Shown piece after piece: positions 11,838 to 23,800 of a stretch of 64,000 nucleotides of DNA. The notes beneath the pieces are model-generated. The model was given only the letters and a program-made list of their open reading frames with translations. It was not told the origin of the DNA and ran no database searches. The translations under genes and the position numbers were made by a program. Numbering within the stretch: the first letter of the stretch is position 1; every line of letters begins with the position of its first letter. Origin of the DNA: Lichina pygmaea (Eukaryota; Ascomycota; Lichinomycetes; Lichinales; Lichinaceae); assembly GCA_963422465.1 (NCBI GenBank), contig OY730171.1:3162001-3226000 (forward strand), read 5' to 3'.

Positions 11838-12202
11838 CGTTGATCGACGCTCACAGCTCAGCGACACTTTTCAACAGTGGCTAGATGATCAGAGTGGATC
11901 TTGGCGCAAGATTGAGCGAGTGAGCGAGTGAGCGAGCGAACGAGTGAGTGAGTGACGGCGAATTTCAAGACTATATCAAGGCCGCGGCCCGCGGCTCACC
12001 CTGCAGCTCGATACTTCATGTGACGCGCGTGATCAGGGTACAAGCAGGGAACGCAAGCAGTCAGTCGCATCCTCATGCAGTGGTGGGGTGATGATATCAT
12101 AGTACAGCCGCTTCCGGACCATTGTCAGTGTCATGTGATTCACAAGTTTGGATTCGAATTGATAAGATGAAGATCTAGTCGTCCTTTGATGGAGTGCGTA
12201 TC
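11838..12202. promoter_or_regulatory. Upstream region of the His-rich repeat gene with a GAGT/GAGC microsatellite
   Basis: Contains a tetranucleotide microsatellite (GAGC/GAGT units, about 11908-11956) some 70 bp upstream of the start codon, likely in the 5' UTR or core promoter, followed by a GC-rich palindromic patch near 11980. A solo LTR begins about 365 bp upstream of the gene. Confidence 0.4.
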
Positions 12203-12487
12203 TGTGAACCGGCGGCCCGCCGGGGAATGAGTGTCTTCATTTCCTCTCTCTTCTAAGATCTAGGAGCGACGACCAAGAAGGAGAAAACTCTGCACACCGT
12301 CACGTGCAGACACAATTTAGCCGTCACTCAGGGGGAGGCTGATCTCTGAACCCCTGCAAATCCTCGGGCTATCGACTCCCTGTCGAGTCCCTGGTTGACA
12401 CCAATATACAGTGAGAATTCTCTTCTCTCACGTGAACTTGGCTCTAGCAGCGAGCGAGGACTGGTCTTCTCACTTCTCCGGCTGACA
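12203..12487 (-). mobile_element. Solo LTR (copy 2), inverted relative to copy 1
   Basis: Reverse complement of the 7762-8049 element. Bounded by its own perfect 5-bp duplication GTATC (12198-12202 and 12488-12492). Different target duplications show two separate insertions of one LTR family, not the two ends of one transposon. It lies about 365 bp upstream of the repeat-protein gene and could have changed its promoter. Confidence 0.72.
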
Positions 12488-14174
12488 GTATCCTACGTAC
12501 GTACAACGGTGCTGGATGTAAAGATTCTTAGTTATCTGTTCATCCGGGGTCGAAAGCCACTCAACTCGATATAAATCAGCGAGGGCCGTGCGGATGTATG
12601 GGAGTGAGACTCTACCGTACGTAACGTACTTTAGCAGAACAGGCCGGCAAGAACTACATACGCCTCGTAGGTAAAGACTGTTTCATCATAGAGACTGTCA
12701 TCTCAGTTTCCAAGATCTAGCCATACACATGGTAAGTTAGCTGTGATACACAAATGTCTTGTGAGCCAGTTGACAGAGCCAGACTACGCAAATCACAAAT
12801 ATCGTACCTACGTAGCTGTTGCTGAGAGCAACAATCCACCAGATCCGTACTTCTTCCACAAACTCATCTGCATGGCCGATAACATGGCAGTCCACCATCG
12901 AAGTGCCCTACGTACAGTACACAGAGTGTATTGTAGCTCCATGGGCAAAGTATCACGAGTATGAAGCAGACACAAGCAGCTATCAGCATACAGCTCCTCC
13001 CAAGAACAACCAAAAGTCACAGCCCCGATACTACCGTGAGGGGATAATCTTTTCTCGAAGTATCGTACGTACCAGATCTTGAAGCTCCAAGTCAATTGAG
13101 ATGTTTTTGTTGCCAAAAAGCTCCACTCGCGCTGTGTCTGCTCGGTTGGACAACCAGTCGAGGCGTGCAACAGACAGTCATCTTGTTTCAAGATGAGACT
13201 AATGATACGTACGTACTGGACGTGCAGTACCGGTGCCGTATCGGTAGCTCTCGTGGCTATGTACCCACGTACGCACATCGAGCACCATCTACGAGTAAGA
13301 CATACTGTTTTCCCAGAGTGAAAAGCGCGGGCTTGCAATGGCTTGGTACACACGTACTTCCGTACGGCTGTGAGGAACTAACTCTCAGACAGCGAACGAG
13401 GAGAAAGACCTCTCGAACTTGCGAAAGCGTCGAGGATGTTATACAATCCTCGATTGCGTTTTGTACGGAAGTACAACGACGTCCAGAGCTGTCTTGACCG
13501 CAGCGCTTCTTTTCTCTTTCCGTCTCTTTCTCTTTCTCTTACTTTCCTTTTCTTTTCTGGATTGTCGTGACTATTCCAACGGGTTATGCACTTGCCCCGG
13601 CTCTTGTACTCGTACGAGTACAATATATCTCCGCCACGGAGGTACATATCACGATACCAGTACATACGTACGTACGAACGTACGTCCGTGGCACGTACAG
13701 GACGTACGGGCAAAACTTAATTCAAAGCATCGATGTTCTGAACGGTGGCCCCCCCCCCCCCCCCCCCCCCCCACCCTCTCTCGTATACGTAAGGTACGAC
13801 AACAACGCAATTCTCGTGTTCCCCGGCCTGGCACGCCTGGATGTGTCGGTACCGTCAGACACATCTTCTGCTTTACCAGACTGCGCCAGACCCAAGGTCG
13901 TGGAAATTGTTTTGGCGCGCCACTGCCCCACGCCCATGGTTGGTGCTTAGCCGAAGCTTACTCTTGAGAGTAGAGAGAGAGAGAGACAGAGACGGGGATG
14001 CGGCGATGTTGTGCTGTCGATGAGCCCCTGCCATCACACGTCCGTCGCAGTACGGCACTGCTGGAAGAAGAGTCATTCTGCTCGACGACGACGACGACTA
14101 CGACAACGACAACGACGCAATCGGACGCTGTTCGATGACATGTCGGCCCCAGTGCACAACGCATCTTCAAAGAC
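12488..14174. other. Gene-free stretch: GTAC-rich DNA and a poly-C run
   Basis: Dense GTAC/CGTACG words at 12495-12625, 12900-13080, 13205-13275 and 13600-13710, a run of 24 C at 13749-13772, a GA microsatellite near 13969-13988 and a GAC repeat near 14078-14115. Open frames here are low in complexity; I do not support a gene. Confidence 0.5.
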
Positions 14175-14913
14175 ATGCCGTTTCGAGATCGCATGCGCAA
14201 GGCCTTTGGGCGCACGCCGTCAGACATCCAGCGTCAACAGCAAGGTCAACAACAACAGCAGCAACAGCCGCAAAAGCAACAGCAACAGCCACCCCGACGA
14301 GATGCCGTCCCGAAGCGGACGAGGGAGCAGATGGCCCATGTGTATCGCATCGGAGACCCCATGCCGGCGCCCAAGTACCCCGGAAAGTACGACAAACCCC
14401 ACCAGGAGGTGCTGCGAGCCTTCTCCTTCACCAAGGCGATGAGTCGACGGCGGAGCTCGACCACCGACATCAGCCCGCTGAACAGTCGGTGGGCGAGCCG
14501 CAGGAACAGCGAGGTGACCGGCAGCGGGCGAGCCAGCACCGGCCGTCGACCGAGTAACGTTGCGCGGGGCGTCCTGACCAACGGTGACATTGACATGGAT
14601 GATGTCGTAGGACCTCACGGTAAATACATCTTCTCTCGGCTTCTTCTTCTGCCCCCTCAAATGATGAACTCCGCTCAGATCGTCGTGGGGCGGGGGCAGA
14701 AAGGAGGCGGGTTTGCTCTTTTCTTCTGCGACCTGGGCTGACGCTGGCGCCCCCGACCCCGCCGATCGACCCGCAGGAAATCTCGCTCGGTCATACATGG
14801 CCGAGCCACCGCAGAGGCGAAATGCGTACGTCGTCGGCGTTGCCGGTCCGGATGACTCCTTGACTGATGGACGAACATCCGAGAGCAGCGCATACTACAC
14901 CGCCGACGAGTAA
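14175..14913 (+). CDS. Hypothetical filamentous-fungal protein with poly-Gln stretch
   Basis: Two exons: 14175-14619 and 14777-14913, intron 14620-14776 (GTAAAT...CAG); about 193 aa. The start MPFRDRMRKAFGR, a Gln-rich stretch (about residues 20-40), and a central block (MPAPKYPGKYDKPHQEVLRA then FSFTKAMSRRR) match my recollection of an uncharacterised protein family of filamentous ascomycetes. That family has a small basic N-terminus, the PKPKY-type block and Ser/Arg-rich segments. The C-terminal exon ends SSAYYTADE. No enzyme motif, signal peptide or membrane segment is seen. Function unknown. Gln content is encoded by CAA/CAG repeats that may vary between strains. Confidence 0.75.
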
Positions 14914-16158
14914 TAGGCCAACCGGAACAGACTTCTCCTTTGCGAGATGGAAATTACGCGACACCTGAGCCGGTCTTCCCCTTCTTCTTCTTCCTCTCCT
15001 TCTCTCTGTCAATTCTCTGGCCATATTCGAGTTGTCCATGTCATCCACCCTCACCGGCCATATCATCTTCGTTGGGATCTTCCTTTGACTTTTTTTGGGA
15101 GAGAGGAGGGGGTGCAGGTTCACCTCATGTCCGTTTGGAATGGCACTGCGTAGCTCGCGAAGGGAAGGCATCACCAAGTGCTTCGGTTCCGACACTGCTC
15201 ATTTGTCTCTGGACGACCACAAGAAAATTTTTTATTCGGTCGGAGGTGTTGCGGTCATCTTTTTCTTGAAAAGGTCATTGCCGTGTCTCTGTCACGATGG
15301 AAAGCAAGTCTGATCGTTTGTTTGTCGTCGGTACTTGGGATTCATCCCCGACCGTTCCACGCCGAAGGTTGTTTTGAAGAGTGTTGTACTTGAGAGTGTT
15401 TGTCTTGAAGGATGTTGGGGCGTCGCTTCTGGTGCGGTCTGGCCGGGTCTGGTCGGGTCTGGTCGGGTCTGGTCGGGTCTGGTCTGATCATGTCAGGTCA
15501 TGTTAGGTCAGGTCAGGTCAGATCGGATCCAAAAGTCGATCGGGTGGGCTATGAAGGGACGGTGGCGGGGCTACGAAAAGGTCGTCTGCTTTTGTCCGGC
15601 GCGCTGACCGTTGATGCAGACGACGGGTCTGCCTGTCTTAGACCGTGTCTCTGGCTCGTGTCCAAGGCAGGTGACTCGCCGTGTCTTGGCATGCGAGCAG
15701 CCATCTGGGCGGCGCTCTCGGGTCGACAAGGAGTCTACATCCAACCGGACATGTTCACTCGGTGGTGCTGGCTGACTGACCCGAGCTGGATCCTACTGGA
15801 TAGGCTACCGGCCCGGAAGTGACGGTGAGGGAAGAAGACGACGACGACGACGACGACGACTACGTGGACCGACAGGGAAACAGAATGTCCGCTGCTGCGG
15901 ATGACTTGGATTATGTAGAGAACGTTGATATCGTGACGTAATCAGAATTGCTCCTTCCCCGCAGTGTGCCATTAAGCGCGGTGTCGACCGCGTCCGCGGG
16001 AGGCGCCAAATACCGTCATTAGGCGCCGCGTCCACGCCTTTGGATCAGCTCCGTCGTTCCGTCATTACGCGCCCCCCCGCGATGCTGAGGTCTCAAGGAG
16101 ATCACCTGGCCTGCCCTTGCGTGTCCGGCAGACGGGACGGCCCTGCGTGCCGTCGCAA
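14914..16158. other. Intergenic stretch with decamer repeats
   Basis: Likely the 3' UTR of the upstream gene at first, then no supported gene. Contains the GGTCGGGTCT array (listed separately) and a GAC repeat near 15832-15862. Confidence 0.5.
15431..15522 (+). repeat. Tandem decamer GGTCGGGTCT, decaying into GGTCA pentamers
   Basis: About four to five copies of GGTCGGGTCT or close variants (15431-15484), then GGTCA/TGTCA pentamers (to about 15522). A related GGTCT/GTCTT/GACCT mix is seen at 49321-49385, just past the 3' end of the 49404-52842 gene. Confidence 0.75.
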
Positions 16159-16718
16159 CTACGCAATCGCCGAGGTGACGAGCACGATGACAGTGTCGTT
16201 CGCAGGAGTGGCACACGTCACACCTCGACGTGGGGCGGTCCAACATCGGGTGTCCTCACCCTCGGTGATGATGCGCTCGCCGAAGAGGGTCAAGATGTCT
16301 TGAGGTGGATCGCCGACGCTGTCCGAGGGAGCTTGGGCATCAGCATACTCTGCGGCAACATGCACATGAGTAGAAACGATGTCGGTGACGCTCACCTTGG
16401 GTCGCGGTAGCTTCGTCGCAGCTTGAGGGTGAATCTGCGGACGCTCTCGAACTCACTGAGTCTCCAGCCGAACCAAGGGTCATTGTCGCAGGAGAGGTAG
16501 CTGTTGGGAAGGACGATGGCGCCCTCGGTGCCGTTGCGAGGGAACTCGGCCTCGCACGTCGCCGTCTGGTTCGTGTTGGGGTCGTCGAACGTGAACTCGA
16601 CCGAGGTGCGGCCGAAACCATTGCAGGCGACGGCGCGAAGGTTCGAGACCCGGAAGTCCGACCAGGCAGCAAAGATGCCCTGGACGAGGGGAAGCACGAG
16701 AACGGCCGAGAGCAGCAT
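16159..16718 (-). CDS. Small secreted cysteine-containing protein (AA1-like/effector-type)
   Basis: Two exons: 16718-16396 and 16318-16159, intron 16395-16319 (GTGAGC...ACAG); about 160 aa. I chose the ATG at 16718 because it puts a clean signal peptide (MLLSAVLVLPLVQGIFAA) at the N-terminus; the frame is open further upstream. The mature part has WSDFRVSNLRAVACNGFG, TATCEAE, LSCDNDPWFGW and FTLKL, then after the intron SVGDPPQDILTLFG, RCW and VTCATP. I remember this alternating pattern of beta strands, paired Cys, W/F-rich C-x(n)-FxW block and a GEPP-type turn from AA1-like small secreted proteins of plant-associated ascomycetes. Five cysteines are visible in the mature protein. An apoplastic or effector role is inference. 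Confidence 0.72.
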
Positions 16719-18950
16719 GCTTGCTGTGGGTAGGCGAGACGATGACGGTATGGGATCAGAGAACCTTCGAACGATCTGAGGCTGGGATGCTGCAGACTGT
16801 GGTGGCCGGATGAACAAGCTCCAGACAGAGAACAGATGCCCTTTGACCTTTCCCTTTGTGGAGATGATAGCAAGATGGATGAGAGTGAGAGCGAAGGAGA
16901 AGGAGGAGGAGGGGGGAGAGGGAGACGGAGAGGGTCTTATTTATGTCGAGGTGCGGTGAAGCTCCGGAAGGCTCAGGTCCGCCCCGCACGTAGAGACTTG
17001 TCGTCAACAACAGAGATCGTCATGCGGGACGGCGGGATGGGGCATTTGACGCAGGTGAGCATGCAAGCATGTCAGCGAGCGAGCAGGCAAGCAGGCAGCC
17101 AGGCAGGGACCGCAGGCAGGTGTGTGAGGATGGCCGTACAGTAGCAGCCGTCCGCACCGCCGCTGGCACTGCCTGCCCGTACCGAAGAGGTAAGAGCTCG
17201 GAAAAGTCGGTGCGTCCAGTCAGCCGGGGGCCAATGGATCAACATCGTCCAGACGGATCCGCATCCTCCAACCACAGCCCAGCACAGAGGGTTCGTAGCC
17301 GAGGTAAGAAAAGGCCGCCGGCAGTAGCACCGGCGCCGTGAGAACCCCACTCGCCAACAAACGAGGCCCGTCAGGCAACGGCAAGCGTAAAAGAATACGA
17401 GACGAGCCCTTGTACGGAGTACTCTTGCACGCACTGTACTTTCGTACGTCCGCACGGTAGCGGGAGCTCCGGTCCGTGCTTCTGGCTCAAGCGTTCGCAC
17501 ACCGGAGGATGACCGAGAGTCAAGCATCTCCGACGATGAGTTGTCGCCCCGGCCCGCCGTCCTTGGTGGCGTGCTCTTACCGCAAGTCCAGTCCCAGCTC
17601 TCGCAGCCCAGAGAGAGATCCCTTGCGTTTGACCGGCATAGGCAGGGCAAGGACCCGTTTCGTTTGCATCTCGTGTGACGATATTTCTCCAGTCCCGCGT
17701 CTCGGAGCTGACGTCAAGCGTTGGACGAGCCCGTGGTGCGGCGAAGGGGTCCCCGGGGAACGAAAACCGGTTGCATGAGGTCGGTGGAAGAAAAAGACGA
17801 ACGCGCCAGGCGATTCGGGCCGCCGTGGTGCGTCGTCGAAGCTTCTGCGCAGGGGCGGTCCTCCAAGCACCCGGACACAGGTCTCCGCCCAGGCCGAGGC
17901 TCGGCCGTGGCCGTGGCACAGGCGTACGCTCCTCCCAGACCAATGGCGGTTTTCTTTGGGCTCGCGCGATGCGCTATGGTCTCCGCCGTCGTTCCACCCG
18001 CTTCCAGCAACTTTGTGTGAGGCTGGAAGCAGGTGATGCTGTTGTTTTTAGAAGCGTCTGACCTGGAGCTACGATCTTCCCGCCACCGGAGTACATGCAC
18101 GCGTACGGAGTACGGACGTACATACGTGCTGTACGTATCGTACGTGCCACCACACCACCGCCGAAGGTGCTTGCCGTCGCGAGAACCATCCAGCGCCGTT
18201 GCCGTTCCTCCTGTCGGAGGAAAAGCTGACCGACACGCTTGGAACGTCGCATCCGATTAGGCAAGGGGTGTCGCGTGTGTGCTGTAGGCACCGTCGCCAG
18301 CACTTCCGTTCGTCGCGCCCGAGCTGGCCCGACTCGGTCCCGACTCGGTCCCGACTCGCACGATATGGCGGCCAAGCCGACCGGCGACGTTGATCTGGAG
18401 CATCCTTTTATCCTGTCCCTTTACCGCCGCTCTCGTCTTCGATCACGTCTGGCCAGTGGCCATTGCGCCTCTGCATCGTGCTACCGGTAGCATTGGAAGA
18501 AGTGCGATGGCACAGAGTAATACGTACCGACACATAAGTCTGACAACCACCAGAGTTCCAGGAGGTACGATAAGTGCGTACGGAGAAGTGCCGTATACCC
18601 TACGTAACACTTCGACCGGCAGTGCGAGAGTGGCAAGCCAAGTACTCGTACTCTACAAGTGCCGTAACGTACTCGTATTAAGTACACACGTACTTCTGTA
18701 CCCACGTACGTACGTACTGTGAGGGGGGACCTGTTCCGAGGTTTGACCGAGGTTTGACCGGGTCGCACGCTCGCATGATCTTACCTTATCATTGAACATC
18801 GCTTGCTCTGATGTTGGATGATCTGCGGCTACTGTACGGAACGTACTCTGTACAGAGTATGGGTGTACAGCTGACTAATTCAAGTCAGACTCTGTACTGT
18901 TGTCTCTACAGTACTTCAATACTCCCACAAAAATCCCTAAGCTCAAAGGT
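16719..18950. other. Gene-free, GC-rich to GTAC-rich stretch
   Basis: The proximal part is the probable promoter of the secreted-protein gene. Open frames at 17070-18060 on both strands overlap each other and lack family features, so I do not call genes. GTAC/CGTACG words are dense at 18100-18160, 18520-18720 and 18835-18915. A short direct repeat (GAGGTTTGACC twice) lies near 18737. Confidence 0.45.
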
Positions 18951-19477
18951 ATCAGTTAGTGACCTGCCTGTTGACAGACACTGGTCTGTTGAGAAAGGTG
19001 CATGGAGAGAGAGAGAGGGAGAGAGGCTAACCTTTGTTGCCAGCCATAACCTTATCAAACATTATTGTAAGGCCTGTTTCAACACAGGCTTACAACAGGG
19101 GCTTGCAAAGTGGTCACCTGACCAGGTGCGGCACAAGAGCCACCTAAAGCCGCGCACAGGCCTTCAAAGACTGTCGCGTGCTGTTGATCAGCCAGATAAG
19201 AGCTGTACTACAATAGCAGATTGATATCCACCTGACTCCTGAACAGAAGGCTGACACAGAGAAGGGGGCTTATGGCTGTGGTCAGGGACATCAGCTAGAG
19301 CTATAAGAGAGAGGTAGCTGGCCTCTCTAGAAGGCCAGCAAACAATTTGATCATCATTCAAACATTCATCTTGACATGCTGCTGGAGCAAGACCCGCTCT
19401 TACAGTTATTAGTCCCACCAACCAACAATCAGAGTGTCTTGTCTTGACAGACAGATAGATATAGCCACAAGAAACTA
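18951..19477. other. Entry to transposon block, unidentified repeat-like DNA
   Basis: Composition shifts here from CpG-containing host DNA to CpG-poor sequence rich in TG/CA. I cannot assign a family; it may be an old retroelement fragment. Confidence 0.35.
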
Positions 19478-19640
19478 ATTTTTTATTTTATTTTATTTGA
19501 TTCTTACACTGATAGTAGCTTTTCAGCTATGCAGATCTTCTAGCTAAAAGTGAGTTTCTTCAGAAAACCTTAAAGGAATAAAAACTGAAGACTGGGAGTG
19601 ACTAGAAAATGTAGCAAAAAGAAATCTTGTAGTGACTGGT
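19478..19640 (-). mobile_element. LINE family-1 3'-end fragment
   Basis: The reverse complement gives the 3' end shared with LINEs A and B: TCTGCATAGCTGAAAAGCTA-type sequence, the CAGTGTAAGAATCAAATAAA motif and an AATAAA-type tail. Heavily 5'-truncated, as is common for target-primed insertions. Confidence 0.75.
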
Positions 19641-20879
19641 TGTCAGGAGCTGCACAGCTTGCATGAGTGCCTGACTGAGTTTGGCTGCATGTTATCTCAC
19701 TTAGCAGTCATGTGACATGTATGTACCAAGTCACATGATCATTAAGCAAGATTCATATAAGCAGGCCTCCCCCCTGACACTGGTTGAGAGACCAGTTGTC
19801 AGTTTCTATCTATTGAGTGATACTCTACAGACTTACTTGACAATGTCTTTCAGGCACCTTTCAGTAGGTACCTAGAGAACAGGCCTTTATCACAACTCTG
19901 TTCTGCTAAGACTCTAGTGCTCTTACAGTTCTGATAACTTTTTTCTTCAAGAAAGTAGCCCAGAGTGGTGATTTGATCATGAAATCTTTGTGATCATGAC
20001 CAACCAGCAACAGAGTGTAACAACCCACTGTGCAGTAGCCCACCAGGGTGCTGACATAGCTACTACTCAAAGTCTATCATGTGATCATGATGGAAGTCTA
20101 TCACCAGATAATGGAAGCTCTGTAGAGGAGTTATCAGACAATAGTGACACAGCTTCTGCAGAAAGACCCACAGGTTACCTGGCAATCTGACTGTCACAAG
20201 ACAAGGTTGCTGGGCTTTCAGGCACTTCAGGTGTCACTTTCAACATCTCTGTACAGGCTGCTGCAAGTGGCTGTGTGGGTTGGGTAGATAAGAGCAAAGG
20301 CTGAGCTGCTAAGCCTGAGTCACCTGTGACACCTCACTTAGAGGAAGAGGTACAACTCAAGTGCAAGTAGCTTCACAAGCTTAAGACTAGACTTAAGATT
20401 CTTTAAATAGATAAGAAGATTGACTGTCTTCAGTGATATGTAGCTGAGGTGGAAGCTGGCAGGGGTGTAGCTCTGATCAGAGACCACTCTGATAGCATTT
20501 TTGAAAGTGTCTTGCTTGAGGCTAAACATCTCTGTGCAACAAAAAACTCTTCCCAGAACCACGTTCTTCGGGGACCATTATTTTTGACAAACACCACAAT
20601 TTGTCATAAGTTCTGGAAAACAGCTGAGTTCCTCTCTGAAACCACCCAAACCTTGAGGTGAAAACCCATCACCTTTGAGAATCACAGCTGTTTGTCAAAA
20701 GTTGTGATCCTGGAATCCATAATCTTTTTCTTCAACAACTAGCAATCTACCTACAACCAGAGAGAAAGAGTTCCAGGATAAGAGAATTAGTTAGAGTCTG
20801 ACAGACTCTAGAGCTAGCAAAGTCTTTGACTCAAGGAAAGTCTAGATAGGGACTCTGGTCTCTAGTCTAGGTGAATACT
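19641..20879 (+). mobile_element. Degraded retroelement fragment (LTR-like segment plus gag-like frame)
   Basis: Begins TGTCAGGAGC just after the LINE fragment. A TATA-like ATATAAGCAGG lies near 19756. The segment about 19828-19925 is repeated in reverse at 54069-54162. A short frame at 19990-20190 and later pieces (AEVEAGRGVALIRDHSD) look like remnants of a gag-type protein. The element is fragmentary and CpG-poor, so old. Its family cannot be fixed. LINE A begins where it stops. Confidence 0.4.
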
Positions 20880-23800
20880 CAAAGCCAATCAGTCCAAGAG
20901 CTACTGCTAGCAACCTCAGCTCTCCAAGAGGTGGACATTATTGCACTTCAAGAGCCCTGGAAAAACCCTCACCTAGAAACAAGCACTTCAACTGTTTTCT
21001 CTTCCTTTCTTCCTCTCTACTGTTCAGAGATTGGCAGAACACTTTTTCTTATTAATAAAAATCTGAAACTCTCTTCTCTTCATCCTACCTTCTGGAATAA
21101 AGACTTTGTTTCTCTTGAAATCTACTTGGAAAACTCTTCTACTTCTCTTTGGGTACATAATCTCTACTTCACCCCATCAAGTCAAGAAAACTACACAGAG
21201 GCATCAGAAGCTCTTCTCTGTTTACTCCAAAATGCTTTACAAGAACAAGGACAACATATTCTTCTCACAGACTCAAATCTTCACCACCCAGACTGGTCAA
21301 AGAAAAGAAGACTGTACTCTGAGACTGCAAACAAGTTTCAAGACCTAATGAAAGATTTAAATCTGGATTTAGCTATTGCACCTTTCACCCCTACCAGAGC
21401 AAGATCTCTTTCTGAAAAACCATGTTCTTCTATTGATCTGTCTTTTATTTCTTCTTCTCTTTCTAACTCTCTGATTTTCTCTAAAGTGGCTCTTCAGTTC
21501 TTTCATGGGTCTGACCACAGACCTGTACTAACCTGCCTGGACCTGGATCCTCCAAGGAAAATCTGGAAACCAGAAAGAAACTGGAGAACACTGGACTCAA
21601 ACCTTGCAAGAGTAGAGTGTGAGAAGCTACACCTGCCCTTCCACTTCCAAGACAAATATGAAGTGGATGAGTACTTGGAGTATCTTGACAACTTTCTCCA
21701 AGAAATAGCAAGCAAATCCACACAGCTTCAGAAGAAATCTGGCCACTCAGTTCCCTGATGAAATCAAGAGACCCAAAACACAGTTAAAGAGGAAAGGAGA
21801 GTAAGAAGAAAAGTGCAAAAAAGGCAAGCAAGTCAGGACGAACTTGAGCAAGCAACTAAGCTCAAGAAAAAAGCAGTCAGAGATGGAAAACAGAACACTT
21901 TCAGACACCAAATCCATGAGCTGGCCAGCTCTTCAAAGTTCTGGAAGCTTGCAAAGTGGGGAAAGTCCAAAGCCAACAAGACTCCTGATCTTCCTCTGGT
22001 TCCTGACCTGGAAACACAAGAAGGAATAGCCAAAACCTTTGAGGAAAAGACTAAAGCCTTCTCACAACAGTTCTTTCCAAAAGCTCTAGTTCCAGAACCA
22101 GGCTCAGAAAGCTCCCAGACTATCTCTGAGATACAGCTCTCCCAGGAGGTAACATGTGAAGAAGTGGAGCAAATTCTGGCCAAGAAGAAACCTTTCACAG
22201 CAGGAGGGAGAGATAAGCTGCCAAATGGATTTCTGAGAGCTCTGGGGCCTAGGTTCTGCCAAGCTCTAGCTATTCTGACTTCAACATGCTGGAAACTGGA
22301 GTACTTCCCTGAAAGATTTAAGAGTGCAAAAACAGTCTGCTTGAGGAAACCTGGCAAGGGAACCTACAATCAAGCTAAAGCCTGGCGCCCTATAGCTCTG
22401 CTAAACACAACAGGCAAGCTGATGGAAGCTATTGCTGCAGCCAGACTAAGCAAGATAGCAGAAGAAGCTGGACTATTGCCAGATATCCAGATGGGCTTTA
22501 GGAAAGGAAGATCCACAGAAGCAGCACTTTTCCTTCTAACCTCCCAAGTGGAAAAAGTCTGGAAGGAAGGCATGGTTGCATCCCTACTCTCACTGGATAT
22601 CTCAGGAGCCTATGACAGAGTTCTCCCCAAGATACTACAGCAAATTCTGAAAAGAAAAAGAATACCTGCCTGGCTAGCTTCCTGGATCTACTCCTTCTGT
22701 GATAAGCGCTCTACCACTCTTGTCTTTGATGATTCTGAGTCTTATTCTATTCCTATTCATTGTGGAGTTCCTCAAGGTTCTCCATTATCCTCTATTCTTT
22801 TTCTATTCTACATTTCTGAATTGCATGAGACTGTGCATACTCCCTCTTCTGGTGTATCTGCCCTGGGGTTTGCAGATGATACAAATCTGCTTGCTTTTGG
22901 TCACTCCTTGAAAAGTAACCTTCTGAAGTTAAAGAACACACACCACAAATGTCTATCCTGGGCTGCAAGACATGGAATAGTCTTCTCACCTGAGAAATAT
23001 GAAATACTTCATTTTTCCAGAAGAAGATCAGACAATCTTCAGCTCAAGCTCAGACTGGGGAATGTGATTCTCAAACCAAAAGAAGAAGTGTGAGTACTTA
23101 GAGTGTACCTAGATGCAAAGCTCCACTGGCACAAACACCAGAGGATTATTCTTCAAAAAGCACAGAAAGCACTCTCTTCTCTTTCTAGAACTTCCTATTC
23201 TACTTGGGGCTTTCCAGTTCACACATCACGTCTGGTGTACACTGCTATACTGAGATCTCTACTGAGCTATGCAGTGGAGATCTGGTTTAACCCTCTAAGA
23301 AAATCCTCCAATATCTCTTCTCTTGTTTCATTTCAAAACAGATGCCTAAGACTTATTGGGGGTGCCTTCAAAGCCACTCCTTCTTTTCTATTAGAGAGTG
23401 AGCTTTTTCTTCTACCTCTAGACCTATACTTTAAATTTCGCACTGCCTGTTTTCTTTCTTCTATTCAAAACTCCCCTCTCAAATACTTTCTTGACAGTAT
23501 CTTTTCCACTATTTCCAGCTATGCCTCTCTCTTGAAGAAACCTTTAAAGAAATCCTCAACTATCTCTCCTAAGTGGAAATTCACTTGGTTAAGTCAAATA
23601 ACTACTAACCAGGCTAGTTCAAAGAAAGAACTACAAAAGCTCTTTACTAAAGAGTGGGAAGACCAATGGGAAGAGAAGAAAAGAAGAAGCTATCCAGGCT
23701 GGCAGACTTTCTGTCAAAAGCCATACAAAAACAATCTGAAGCTCTACAAAAAGTTACAGAAAGCTGAGGCAAGTCTGCTACTGCAAATCAGGACTGGAAG

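Noticed and set aside
7762-12487. 4.7-kb transposon with 285-bp terminal inverted repeats around the His-rich gene
   Set aside because: Each repeat has its own, different 5-bp target duplication and TG...CA ends, so they are two separate solo LTR insertions.
15412-15822. 136-aa plus-strand gene
   Set aside because: Its N-terminal third is the decamer/pentamer repeat; no recognisable protein features.
17072-18061. Overlapping ORFs of 100-190 aa on both strands
   Set aside because: GC-rich DNA gives open frames on every strand; none shows a family pattern or plausible splice structure.
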